Shown piece after piece: positions 47,190 through 58,089 of a stretch of DNA of 64,000 nt. Below the pieces are notes generated by a model. That model saw only the letters and a program-made list of their open reading frames with translations, ran no database searches and was not told the origin of the DNA. Source of the DNA: Clitoria ternatea (taxonomy: Eukaryota; Streptophyta; Magnoliopsida; Fabales; Fabaceae); NCBI GenBank assembly GCA_037962975.1, contig CM075673.1, positions 158,802,667 through 158,866,666 on the forward strand, read 5' to 3'. Made by a program: the position numbers and the translations under genes. How positions within the stretch are numbered: the stretch's first letter is position 1; each line of letters opens with the position of its first letter.

Positions 47190-49556
47190 AGAATTTGTAA
47201 TCATTTATAGCTACTCCAGACCATTTGAATTTCAATATAGTCCTTGACATTGTTACCAGAGCTCAATACGCCTTGGGTTGCAGTTTTTATTCGCACCAGT
47301 GGCTCGTTCAACTACCATATACAAGAAATTGAATCAATTTACAGAATATCTTTTTAAGCTAATTGTCTTATTATTAAGTTTAGTAACTTATTCCTTAGTT
47401 TAGGGTAACAAACTTACCACCCCAATCAAATTCTTTTGAAAATGTTCTCCCATGTTAAGCCAATCCAGGACCCAAATAGCAGAGTTAGAACTTGACCCAA
47501 GGTTGGGTATTCCTCTTGGTTTAACAATCTTTTAATTTTCAAAATCAGTCCCACTTTCAATCATACCAGGAATAAAATAATCAGAGACGAGCATTTGACT
47601 CAACATACGAGCCTACACAAAAATTTAACCATGTCTGTTAGCCAAGTTAACTCACTCCAACGATTACCTAAATATAATAATGTCTTACTATTGTTTCAAT
47701 GTTTTTCAGTCTAAAAGGGTCGTTATTATTGCTGGGAAATATGTCAAGTTTGTGGATTTCATGGTCTTTTATGTTCACAACCGTAAGATACCAGTGATTA
47801 TCCTCTTTAATGGGAACATAGATCTGCATCATAGGAAAAAATTGTCTCAATACATGTGTTAGAGACAAAGTATGCAGTTTTAAGTTGGAGACAATTTTAT
47901 ACCCATGCAAGATACACACTCCCAGGCATCCAATCTAACACATAGTCAGTGATGAGGTCACCAATAGGGTGACCTCCCAAAACATTCTCCTGTTATGTTT
48001 AGTGGTTGGGTTAGTCAAAAAAGTCATGCAACTTGATGTGAATAAAAGAAATTGAGAAAACTGGATCATTGTTCTCACAGCAAATAAAGGTGGCAAACAC
48101 CACACGGTAACCTTGTCATTGGTTCGGTTGCCACTTGCATGGTTCAAGCACACCATGCAAAATATCTATAAAATAACATTCGTAAGTACTCCAATTTTAC
48201 TACACGTTTAACTTGTTAATCTTCGTCTTACCTTTTCAGATACCGTATTACCGGGAACCAAACAGTGAAAGTCTCCACGCTGCAACATAAAGTTGCTTCT
48301 TGAGAAAAGAACGTCACTACAATGTTTCAGGAATGTGTACGTTAGTTACTACTTAACCTACGTCTTTGCCCAATAAGTATAAAATCTACTTACCCACTGT
48401 CCAAACTTGCTCCAAAAATATAATACGTAGTCATTGGTTCATGTTTGAATAGACCAAAATTAGCTGTGATTTTAAATTTGTATTTTAGATGCTGCATGTT
48501 GATGTTGAAGCTATTAGTAAGCTATTAGCAAAATAACCACGTGCAAAAATGAAACTTAATGTTGTAAATATAAAAAAAAGTAACCTTTGGAAAGACAAAT
48601 CCAACAGTCCTTCTGGAGAGTGATAATGTGGGCCTCGGATCAGATGGGGGAGGGCTAGGGAACACTTACGGGGAGGTTTGACTTAATATTTATGGAGGCC
48701 CAGATGCACTTAACCTGGGCCGGGACAATGGAGGGACCAAACGAGAACATATTTCAGATGAAGATCGAGTGTAATTTGAGTATGGTTCCGATATGCTAGT
48801 CCTTTCTCCCAAACTTATGTGAGTTACTCCCTTATCAAACAGAATAAGACAAAATAAAAACCTAGTAAACGTATTCAAACACAAAAACACTTGTTCATAA
48901 CCCCAAGCAAACATGAAAACACATGAGAAAACTTGTTTTACCTGCAATGTGGTTAGTGTGGAACACCCTCCTGCAGTTACATGATATTTCCCTTTCCTTG
49001 CCCCAAGTTGATCAACCTGATCCCCATCTAACACCACCACCCTATGGGGTGATACATCAGCTAAGTAAGTATCTATGTGGAAGTCATCAACATCAACAAC
49101 TTTGGATTTACCCTTTTCTTTCAACTAGGTATCTTCAACCACCACCTCTGGGAGTGGTTGTTGACCAGATTGGTGACAAATGTTTGGTGACTTACCCTTT
49201 TCTTTCAACTGGGTATCTTGAACATCCACCTTTGAAGGTGGTTGTTGACCAGACTGGTGACAAGTGTTTGGGACAGATTGGTTTCCACATAAGAAGGGTA
49301 ACATAGCAACTGACATACGCAAGTTGTCTACCTCAGTTTTCAACCAGTGTATTTGCATTTCGGATTGTGCTTGGCGATCACCTAACTGCTTCATATATGC
49401 TAAAATTTGATCTATTAATGTTTTTGGCAGCAAACCTGGGTTAATGTTTGAACCCATTCTAGGATTAAAGTTACCTAAACCATCCATCGCAAAAAAGTTT
49501 GCTATGTTTCTAGCTAAGCGTGACTTACATTCCACAAATGGTTCCCTTTTTAACAT
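47190..49556 (-). pseudogene. ULP1-like (C48) peptidase gene accompanying the MULE
   Basis: On the minus strand the 5' exon (49556-48945) reads an N-terminal, probably non-catalytic region (NIANFFAMDGLGN, QILAYMKQLGDRQAQ) with a 26-residue segment present twice (CHQSGQQP...LKEKGKS) and a TAG at 49125-49127. Further exons read VVFATFICCENNDPVFSISF (about 48110), the catalytic-His block NHWYLTVVNIKDHEIHKLD (47860-47800) and GIPNLGSSSNSAIWVLDWLN (about 47520-47460). At the place where ULP1 peptidases have the catalytic Cys (DCG) this gene has NSA. Stops at 49125 and near 47524 break it. ULP1-like genes carried by MULEs are known from Arabidopsis. Exon edges are approximate. Confidence 0.65.
49125..49285 (-). 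repeat. Tandem duplication of 78 bp in the ULP1-like 5' exon
   Basis: Two adjacent units beginning CTTTCAACT.GGTATCTTC/GAAC, each containing GACCAGATTGGTGACAA or GACCAGACTGGTGACAA, encode the duplicated CHQSGQQP segment. Confidence 0.8.
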
Positions 49557-49627
49557 ACTCAGATTACCAATATTGGTTGATGTAATTAATGTCTATATTA
49601 ATGTCTTCATTAACTGCAACCCCAAAA

Positions 49628-49815
49628 TAATCATTACTAATACCGCGTATGAGATCTTTTAGTTCAGAAGAAAATTTGTCCATGTCAGTACTCATAAATG
49701 TGAACGTCTAATCACAAATATAATCATTACTAATACCGAGTATGAGATCTTTTAGTTCAGAAGAAAATTTGTCCATGTCAGTACTCAAAAAATATGAACG
49801 TCTAATCACAAATAG
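49628..49815. repeat. Direct duplication, about 95-bp unit
   Basis: TAATCATTACTAATACCGNGTATGAGATCTTTTAGTTC...GTCAGTACTC...GAACGTCTAATCACAAATA occurs at about 49628-49718 and 49720-49815 with few differences. It lies just upstream of the ULP1-like gene. Confidence 0.85.
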
Positions 49816-50995
49816 TATATATTGTACTTATAACATTTTGAAAAACAGCCCGGCAAAACAAAATATAAAATACTTAAATGAAAGCCTTTTTCGTACATAT
49901 TCAAATTTAAATGAACGCTTATATCATAAAATCACCGTACGACTACAATACTAAAATGACCACAAAATTTAATTTTTAATGTTATCATCAAAGTTAAAAT
50001 TACCAAATTCATAGAGTTTAAATGAACGCCTTCATCATAAAATCACCTTACCATAATAATGTAAATTTTTAATGAAAATTTTAAAATTACCATCAAAGTT
50101 AAAATTACCAAATTCATAGAGTTGTTATCCTATACGAAAACTACTATCGCGGTTTCTACTAATTGATTTACTAAATATTTTTTAATTGTTTTATTTAAGT
50201 AACGTTATTTAAATTGATTTTTTTAAGATAACTTATTTTAATTGATTTATTTAGTTAAATAATTTTTAGCTCAAACCTTTTAATTTTCATTCACATACAG
50301 CGAAAGACTCCCATGTGTTTTCCATCACCACCTACAACAGTTAAGAAATTAAATTAATCACCAAAACATGTGAAGAAATTTGAATTAAACAACAGTTGCT
50401 ATTATTATTATTATTGACAAAATATTTATCTTTTTTTAAGACACATAAAAGGCTTCCTTGAACAGCCCTCTTGTTTCTTGCGTAAGTACCATAAGTGAAC
50501 TAATCTAAAAACATAAACCAATGTACTTAACACTTTAGACAAATCTGTTTTATCCAAAATAAAGCAATAAACTTATATCAAAAAGCTGGAAAAATTATCT
50601 TCTACCTGAATGCCAGCAATACTGCAGAGCTAAAAATTATCTTCTTTTGGATGACAAATTTTGAAATCAACAACAGTCCCTGAAACCATGTGAAAAAATT
50701 AGGAAGGTTTTTAGAAAAACATCTGTTAACTTCAACCAGAAAAGCAACGAAACGTAAACATTCACTAGAAAAACAAAATTCACATGACTTGCAAAATACA
50801 AGAGCATTGGAACTTCCAAGAAACCCACTGTTTGAATGATCCAATCTCCAAAAAAAATGAAAACAATGTAAGCCCAAGCTATCGAGTCTTGACTATCCAA
50901 AAATGCCATAGTCTATCTTTAACTGATAGATAAGAAAGATGGAGTATAATGTTTGTTAAAAATTATAAAGAGGGAAAAGCAAAAACAATTCATAC
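49816..50995. other. Intergenic sequence
   Basis: A short pair of similar segments (AAATGAACGC..ATCATAAAATCACC) at about 49908 and 50022. Minus-strand open frames at 50602-50909 do not resemble a known family; they are next to the RBR fragment but do not continue its sequence. Confidence 0.35.
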
Positions 50996-51770
50996 CAGTA
51001 AAATTCAAATTTACAGGGCGGAGTGCATGTCATGCATCCTTGATTTTTCTCAATCGGTCGTTTGTTCTTGGGACATGGCTTTGAGTTAGCAAGCATCCTG
51101 AAAATCATAGTAAGGTCATGCTCTCAAGTACCAAGTATCCAAAAAACCCAAGTTTATCATGACTAGTAAGATAAATTCAATACATAGAGGCCATTCATGG
51201 ACTGTGAAGCAGAGATTAACAGAAAATATAATCCTAAGTGTCCAGGGAATATGAATTGATTGGGTAAATTGGCAAAGAAAATCCAAGCTTAAAGTACAAC
51301 ATTTTTCTCCTTCATTCTTTCAAATGAAAAAAAAGGATTAGCCAACATTTAACCCAATTTAAGCATGAAATTTGGGCCAATTATCACCCTCAATTACTCC
51401 CCATTAGATTGTAGATAGCTATCCATAATTCTTAGGAATATCACATTATTTAAACTACCAAAAGAAATCTGTACCAGTTTATGTTTTCGGACTCTGCACT
51501 ATTCTTCAAAATCCACTTTGCCATAGTGTCACAGTCCACTGACCGATGAGCCTCCTCATTGCACTGTAGATACAAATGCACATTAGTTGGCAATCAACAC
51601 AAACAAGATTCTAAATTGTCACACTGAAACGGCCTAAAAAATAAATTTAACCATACACTACTTACATTCCAACAAAAGATATATGAATAGAGGCAACAGA
51701 CATCATAATTTCCACTACCAGCATCAAAAGTAACTGCATATTCACAACCTGGAGCAGGACACCACTTGGA
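50996..51770 (-). pseudogene. ARIADNE-type RBR E3 ubiquitin ligase, three-exon fragment
   Basis: Three exons with good GT-AG borders lie at 51666-51770 (KWCPAPGCEYAVTFDAGS to YSYIFCWN), 51475-51563 (CNEEAHRSVDCDTMAKWIL) and 50996-51097 (MLANSKPCPKNKRPIEKNQ onward). Together they cover the IBR domain and the start of RING2 with correct phases. In RING2 one Cys ligand reads Asn (CPKN), two residues (usually HM) between GCM and TC are missing, and the final FCW reads FYW. RBR ligases pass ubiquitin via a RING2 Cys. No RING1, N-terminus or C-terminal domain was found, so it is a captured or truncated fragment. Confidence 0.8.
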
Positions 51771-52229
51771 CTAGACAGAACAAAAGAAGACAAAATAAAA
51801 TGAGTATGACAGCCGGACAGGAGATAACATAAATAATATCAATAATACTGAAGAAAAACAGAGTTGATAACCTGTACATGTAGGGATCTTGATGAACAAC
51901 AATACATGAACAACTGGTCAAAATCATGTAAAAATAGTCTATTACACCTAATAACCTGTAAATGCAACAAAATGTAAATTACAGCTAAAGAGCAAAATCA
52001 ATGTATTGTTTGACAAGATGAAGAAAATCAAAACAGAGAAAAACTGAAAACCGACAACACCTTTAGTTCATACAGATATTCAGCACACAAAAAAATCATT
52101 CACAAATTTTTTTTAAAAACAAAACACTCACTTGGTTAGGAGCATTTCAGCTTCCATCTTCAACATCAAAATGTCATTCTGGTGATACCCAACTAGCAAA
52201 CACAAAAGTTTCTTGTATTAGATAGGAAA
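51771..52229. other. Intergenic sequence left of the inverted repeat copy
   Basis: Possible further minus-strand exon-like pieces at 51890-51970, not assignable. Otherwise nothing seen. Confidence 0.3.
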
Positions 52230-53650
52230 ATGTTAACCCGGCGACGGCGTCTCAACGGTTCGTTTCCACCACCGGGTTTGTTAATTGGCAAGCACACCAA
52301 TCGTTTGTAGTTTTCAAAATTTAGATATCGTTCCACTGGGATTGAAAGTCCAATAACAACAGTAATTTTCTATTTACTATGGTAAATGTGAAGGAAGTTA
52401 TAAACAAAAGAATGATTTATATACAATTTATACAATATTCACAGGATAGCATGATTGAGTGGTTCATAAGATAAAAGAAAATAAAATCTATCTAAAAAGA
52501 CGAGTTGCAATCTAGAATAGGTAAGATACTTGAGATAAACACAGATAAACAAATTATGTTGGAAATTGGATCCCTAATCTAGAATAACAATGAGGAACTC
52601 AAGACATGCATATTTAATCATCAAGTTTCATGTCATTGCAGCTTAAAATCATTATAATCGATCCCTCGTGATATAAATTCTAAGAATTCACCGTAAAGTC
52701 CGATCCCTCGTGAGCTTTCTCAGTAAAAACTTGCATTAAGACCTGGCCTTATGGCAACAATGGTTAACAACCCCTATAGAATTGAGATACCAAGGGTATT
52801 CCAACTTTTTACTTTCGTCAAAACAAGTTTCAATACGGCATAAATAATCATTCTCCCGTTTGACATTTACACTAATAAAACAAGTTTTGATACACATGAA
52901 AATCATTCTCCCGTTTGACGTTCATATTAATAAAAGGTTAAAATACTAACATGGACTTGAATCATAAACATGCAGAGGTCGAATTCACAACATTATACTC
53001 AATAGATTAGTTCACCAATTCCAACATAAACAAATTAGTTACACATGGTGAAAGTAAAAACAACACTTACAGAGTTTGACATTACGAAGATGATGGAAAC
53101 TTCACGATACAACGATCACAATACACCGAAACACACTCAAGTGTCTAGAAAACTATTCTAGAACTACAACTCACAAAAGAAGTACTCAAAGTCGAGCACA
53201 AGAGAGAAGAGAAGAGAATGAAATGCTGTGCAAGGGATGATTTGAATGGTGTTGGATGGCCCTATTTATAGGGCTGAGCAAGGGTGCTGACGCTACGCGT
53301 CAATGTGACGCTACGCGTCACACCCCTGACTCAGCCTCCATTAAACACTTGATAATGGCCACTTCAAATTATTAAATTTGATCATGCTTGGCCATATGGA
53401 CATGTTTCCACCGATTTTTGGCCTTTCATGGTGAGTGGGATGGCCCTTGTGGCTGAGTGGAGTGCCCATTATTGGGTCCAAGTGGAGTGGTTGGTCAAAG
53501 TGGAGGTGGAGACCACGCAGCACTGACGCTACGCGTGGCTGTGATGCATAGCGTCAGCATCAAAAATAGTTATTGATGCTACGCGTGGGGTGAGGCTACG
53601 CGTCAGCTCCTCCAGTGTAATTTTCTCTTGATTTCTTAACTTTTTCACTG
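52230..53650 (-). mobile_element. Non-coding repeat of about 1.4 kb, minus copy
   Basis: The sequence is homologous, in reverse, to parts of 55980-60905. Shared blocks include the end block with AACGATATCTAAATTTT and TTGCCAA (here about 52294-52340), the GATCCCTCGTGA.ATAAATTCTAA region (here 52658-52710), AATCATTCTCCCGTTTGA (52846 and 52904), a TATA box (CTATAAATA, 53263-53271 on the minus strand) and TGACGCTACGCGTCA words upstream of it. No coding sequence. A TATA box, leader and CA-like end suggest a solo LTR of an unknown element. Confidence 0.55.
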
Positions 53651-53910
53651 CAAAACTAGAGAAAATTGATCAAGGACAGATTATTTCCAACAACATCCAT
53701 TTATTGGATTTAAATCCTAATTTTTTAACAAATTAAACTAATTTTTATAATTTTTATGAAATTTTTATTTAAGCTTTTATTGAAAATTTGAGGACTAACA
53801 GAAAATGATATAATCTAAAAGGGATAGAAAATGAGGAAGAATAGAAAAGGCACTAGCAAACACATATCTTTTTACAGACTTCAGATCTAGTGGTTTGCAC
53901 TCCTTCCTCC
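53651..53910. other. Intergenic sequence
   Basis: Short AT-rich spacer with no feature. Confidence 0.4.
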
Positions 53911-54240
53911 TTACACCTCTATTTTTGCGAGTCTAACCCCAACCAATAAGCCGACAAGGAACCACCTTTGCATAGTCACATCAACACCTTTATTTATAGG
54001 ATCTTCTTCACCCATGGTAGCCTTTTCTCCACTGTTCAGATCTGAAACCCTTGCACAGTGATGATCCCATGCATGACTTGCCTCTTCATAGCTATGGTAC
54101 GAGGCATAACATGCATATAGATATCCAGACGTCTCTATTTGGCAGTCGCTCCAACAGCTATAAACCCCAGGATGGCGACCTTTAAACACCACATACCATT
54201 TTTTGGGATGGGGTTTCTTCGGACCTTCGAAGCCAGCCAT
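53911..54240 (-). CDS. Small protein with RNase H1 N-terminal (viroplasmin-like) domain
   Basis: 109 codons starting at ATG 54240 (MAGFEGPKKP). The core KKWYVVFKGRHPGVYSCWSD and, after it, YEEASHAW match the RNase H1 N-terminal domain, a roughly 45-residue fold that binds RNA:DNA hybrids. The frame is open further upstream to 54588, but that part is Ser/Leu low-complexity and lies where a 5' leader is expected, so I take the internal ATG. The C-terminal half (after residue 60) is unlike any family I know. No RNase H catalytic domain follows. Plants hold many short genes of this kind, often inside repeats, so it may be transposon-borne. Confidence 0.5.
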   Translation of the reverse strand: MAGFEGPKKPHPKKWYVVFKGRHPGVYSCWSDCQIETSGYLYACYASYHSYEEASHAWDHHCARVSDLNSGEKATMGEEDPINKGVDVTMQRWFLVGLLVGVRLAKIEV

Positions 54241-54904
54241 GAAACACGAAGAGAGAAACAACAGAGAGTAGAAAATATAGGAAGATGGACAAAACAGAGA
54301 CAGACCACACACAGGGGAAGACGAAGAAGAAGGAGAAAACAGAGAGAGCAAGAGACGATGGGAAGACGAAGAAAGACGAGAAAACACAGAGAGCAGAGAC
54401 AATGGCAAGGTACACAAACACTGTTCATATATTCCCCATTCTCTAACGTTACATTTTCTCACACGAACACGTCTACACCATAGGGACACTGCTTGCATGC
54501 ATGTCCTGTACACGCGTCCCTCAAACAGCACGTCACTGACACACATGCACTGTACAAACGTGTTTTTTGCATTCTCCATAATATACAATTAAATTTACTC
54601 AAATGGCCCTGAAAGGTTCAACCGGTTCCCATTCGTTCATCTATGCCGTTGGATTTATCTAAAGGTGTGAGGACATTGGTCAGAATTTCTAAAAAATAGT
54701 CAGTAAAATTTTGACTCAAAAGTGGGAGGACATTAGAATTTTCCCTCTACTTAAAAGGCCAATAAAGAATGGCAAAAACAGTCTCAGCCTAGAAATACAC
54801 TAGGGCATATATATCCTCAGTTCAACAGTACACACTGCAAGTTCAATGGGCTTTAGTAAACATAAGCATAAACTGGTAACATACGTTTATTATTTAATTT
54901 CCTT
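54241..54904. other. Leader/flank of the small gene and intergenic sequence
   Basis: 54241-54420 is purine-rich on the plus strand (GAAGACGAAGAAGG), a leader-like pyrimidine-rich tract on the minus strand. No gene beyond. Confidence 0.35.
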
Positions 54905-55560
54905 ATTCATGTCACCGAAAGATGGCGTCCTTTTAATTTTTCTTATTCATGTCATGTCTTTTAACTTTCCTTATTTATGTCGTTGAAGGATGACGTCTTT
55001 TAAATTTCTTGTTTATGTCGTCGAAGGATGACGTCTTTTAATTTTTCTTGTTCATGTCGCTAAAGAAGGGCATCTTTTTAATTTTCCTTGTCCATATCGC
55101 TGAAGGATAACGTCTTTTAAATCTTTTGTTCATGTCGTCGAAGGATGACGTCTTTTAATTTTCCTTTGTCATGTCGCCCAAGGATAATGTATTTCAAATT
55201 TTTTGTTCATGTCACCAAAGGATGACGTCTTTTAATTTTCCTTTTTCATGTCGCCGAAGGATGACATCTTTTAAATTTATTGTTCATGTCGCCAAAGGAT
55301 GGCGTCTTTTAATTTTCCTTGTTCATGTTGTCGAAGGATGCATCTTTTAAGGTTTTTGTTCATGCCGTCGAAGGATGACATCTTTTAATTTTCCTTGTCC
55401 ATATTACTGAAGGATGACATATTTTTAATTTTCCTTATTCATGTCATCGAAGGATGACATCTTTTAAATTTCTTGTCACCAAAAAGCGCACCATTTTAAT
55501 TTTTTGTCATGAAACATGACATGCTTTAAATTTCCATGTCACCAAAGCTGGCACCCTGGA
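54905..55560. repeat. Minisatellite, about 40-bp unit, about 16 copies, dimeric
   Basis: Units read about TTCATGTCGTCGAAGGATGACGTCTTTTAA followed by either TTTTCCTTG or ATTTCTTG. The two endings alternate over much of the array, so the real repeat is a dimer of about 80 bp. Units drift at both ends. No coding or transposon link is seen. Confidence 0.85.
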
Positions 55561-55979
55561 CAAAATTGGTTCGCTCAGTCTTTACTTATCCCTTACTACA
55601 ATACAGTATGAGAAAAGTAAAGAATGACAAGTTGTTGCTACCTAATTTTGTTTGGACCCATTTAAATTCTCTTTTTTAAAAAAATAAAAATAAAAAAATA
55701 AAAAAATTTCAATCTAACTTAGGATTTAATTTTTAAAGAAAAAAAGTGAATTTGTGGGCTTGTTTGAATTTTGAATTATTGATTTGGACTTTGATCTTTA
55801 AAATTTTTAAGTCATCATCAGAACTGTTAGTCCTTAAATTGTTGTTACTTTTATTATATAAGTGTGATAAGATAAATAAAATAAAGTATAAAATTATGTT
55901 TGTTTTGCAAATAAATGGAAATGATTAATTTTTACTTGGCATGACTTCTTCCTTTTATTTTTGTAGTGAATATTTAAGG
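55561..55979. other. AT-rich intergenic sequence
   Basis: No feature beyond A/T runs. Confidence 0.4.
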
Positions 55980-56592
55980 TTGAAATTGGAAAATAATGCA
56001 ATTCAAATGGCTGACGCGTAGCATCAAAGTCATGCTCAGCATCAGGATTTTGACCCTGACGCATATAATGGACTAATCCACTACAAGGATGGGGAGAGGT
56101 TCAGTGGGAGATAATTTGGATACTTGTCTGTGCATTATTCCTTGCATCATTGCAAATTATTAAGAAAAATCAGAGAAAAGTAATACAATCTGAGTCAGCA
56201 GGTCCTGATGCATAGCATCAATCCCACGCCCAGCGTGGAAGCCAATTTCAGACCTGACGCGTAGCGTCAGGACCAAAGCCTTCCACTATAAATAGAGGTC
56301 ATTGCCAAGGATTCAGGCATCCCTTTCTCATCCTTCACATCACCAATCAAGCTCTGTACTGCAGAACCCTTCCATATACTTGAGATTAATTTCTTAGGCT
56401 TAGTTTCTTTTCATTTTGTGAAGTCCTTTTCAAGTTCAAGTCATTGTTCATTATGTCTCCATTTGTAAGTTGTATTTTTACTTTTACCATGTGTAACTAA
56501 TTTGTTTATGTTGAAAATGGTGAACCAATCTATGAGTATGATATTGTGATTATGAATTATGCATGTTTATGATTATGTTAGTATTTCAACCT

Positions 56593-56597
56593 TTAAT
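56593..56597. repeat. Target-site duplication TTAAT, left of Cassandra
   Basis: Matches TTAAT at 57664-57668. Confidence 0.92.
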
Positions 56598-57095
56598 TGT
56601 GACATCCTGGCGCTGTTGAGGGCGGGGAGTGATCGCCGGTGCATGGACACGGACAAGGAGCGGCTCCTGGCAGGCTTCCAGCGGGGAATGTGACATCCCG
56701 GGCACTGTTGAGGGCGGGGAGTGATCGCCGGTGCATGGGCACGGACAAGGAGCGGCTCCTGGCAGGCTTCCAGTGGGAGGGACACATGAATGAATCGAAT
56801 ACATACCGGAATGAGAGGGATCCAAAGACTGTATAGGTATGGGACTATACAGTCGAGGATAGCTTAAAGAAATGAATTCGTACTACCTATACCAACAAAT
56901 GCATTAGCCTTTTCGGTAGCCTATCACTTAAGAACTCCAAAGTTAAGCGTGCTTAACTTGGAGTAATTCTGGGATGGGTGACCTCCTGGTAAGTTCTCAG
57001 GAAATGTGTGAGTGAAGATAAAAACACATTGGAAAGGACTCGTGTTGGTCTGTGGGGCGAGTCGTTCATTCCTGAAAAGCGGCCGGGGCGTTACA
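56598..57095 (+). repeat. Cassandra 5' LTR
   Basis: 498 bp. A 91-bp GC-rich unit is repeated: GACATCCTGGCGCTGTTGAG at 56601 and GACATCCCGGGCACTGTTGA at 56692. Confidence 0.93.
56885..57005 (+). other. 5S rRNA-like segment in Cassandra 5' LTR (not a functional rRNA gene)
   Basis: AGAACTCCAAAGTTAAGCGT at 56931 and GGGATGGGTGACCTCCTGG near 56971 match plant 5S rRNA, including the box A and box C parts of the internal RNA polymerase III promoter. The middle (CTTAACTTGGAGTAATTC) differs from rRNA. Box C here ends GGTAAGT, with one G changed to T. Confidence 0.85.
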
Positions 57096-57096
57096 G

Positions 57097-57108
57097 TGGT
57101 ATCAGAGC
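57097..57108 (+). promoter_or_regulatory. Primer binding site of Cassandra
   Basis: TGGTATCAGAGC, complementary to initiator tRNA-Met, one base after the 5' LTR. Confidence 0.93.
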
Positions 57109-57165
57109 CTAGCCTCTCCTAGTACAGTATGGTTCGAGGACGAACCAGGCGGAAGCTGGTGGGCA

Positions 57166-57663
57166 TGTGACATCCCAGCGCTGTTGAGGGCGGGGAGTGA
57201 TCACCGGTGCATGGACACGGACAAGGAGCGGCTCCTGGCAGGCTTCCAGCGGGGAATATGACATCCCGGGCACTGTTGAGGGCGGGGAGTGATCGTCGGT
57301 GCATGGGCACGGACAAGGAGCGGCTCCTGGCAGGCTTCCAGTGGGAGGGACACATGAATGAATCGAATACATACCGGAATGAGAGAGATCTAAAGAATGT
57401 ATAGGTATGGGACTATACAGTCGAGGATAACTTAAAGAAATGAATTCGTACTACCTATACCAACAAATGCATTAGCCTTTTCGGTAGCCTATCACTTAAG
57501 AACTCCAAAGTTAAGCGTGCTTAACTTGGAGTAATTCTGGGATGGGCGACCTCCTGGGAAGTTCTCAGGAAATGTGTGAGTGAGGACAAAAGCACATTGG
57601 AAAGGACTCGTGTTGGTCTGTGGGGCGAGTCGTTCATTCCTGAAAAGCGGCCGGGGCGTTACA
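57166..57663 (+). repeat. Cassandra 3' LTR
   Basis: 498 bp with the same 91-bp duplication (units at 57169 and 57260). Confidence 0.93.
57453..57573 (+). other. 5S rRNA-like segment in Cassandra 3' LTR
   Basis: Same as in the 5' LTR at an offset of 568 bp. Box C reads GATGGGCGACCTCCTGGGAAG, closer to 5S rRNA at the G but with T to C at another site. Confidence 0.85.
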
Positions 57664-58089
57664 TTAATTAGTATGGATTTCAAACAGGAGAATGATTTTC
57701 ATGCGTGTTAAAATTACTTTTAACGAAAGTAAAAATTGAAATACCCTTAATATACCAATTAATTCCTAAGGATAGAATTGGTAATTATTGTTATATTAAA
57801 GTTAGGACTTAAAGCAACTTTTTACAGAGAAAGCATATTAGGGATCACACTTTACGGTAACTATTTAGAATTTATTCACCGAGGGATAGGATTTAATAAT
57901 TTTAAGCTATAATGACATAAAATTGATAATTAAATATGCATGTTTATAGTTACTTTGTTATATTTTTAGTGTGAGGATCCTAATTCCAACATAGTTTGTC
58001 ATTATGTGTTTACATCTCAAGTATTGAAATTGTTGTTAGTGTTATTTCTGTAATTGTTCTCTACTTTACACTATTATTTTCCCAATGTA

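Larger units (their letters stand above)
56598..57663 (+). mobile_element. Cassandra TRIM retrotransposon (5S-carrying), complete
   Basis: Two 498-bp LTRs (56598-57095 and 57166-57663) start TGTGACATCC and end GGGGCGTTACA. They enclose only 70 bp, with the initiator-Met primer site TGGTATCAGAGC at 57097-57108. The 5-bp duplication TTAAT flanks it. Both LTRs carry a 5S rRNA-like segment. This combination defines Cassandra, a non-coding element that must use enzymes of another retrotransposon. I count about 13 differences between LTRs (2.6%), so it is older than the Sirevirus. Each LTR begins with two copies of a 91-bp unit, which I have not seen described for the family. Confidence 0.93.

Noticed and set aside
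50602..50909. C-terminal exons of the RBR ligase
   Set aside because: The two overlapping frames do not match the family's C-terminal region in any reading.
53911..54588. Caulimovirus insertion, suggested by the viroplasmin-type domain
   Set aside because: The same domain is the normal N-terminal domain of cellular RNase H1. No movement protein, coat protein or pararetroviral polymerase is nearby.
56573..57404. Several open frames on both strands in the Cassandra element
   Set aside because: They are products of the GC-rich 91-bp units; Cassandra is non-coding.
56885..57573. Two 5S rRNA genes
   Set aside because: The matching segments are parts of Cassandra LTRs, with a changed middle and box C changes. 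They are not genuine rRNA genes.
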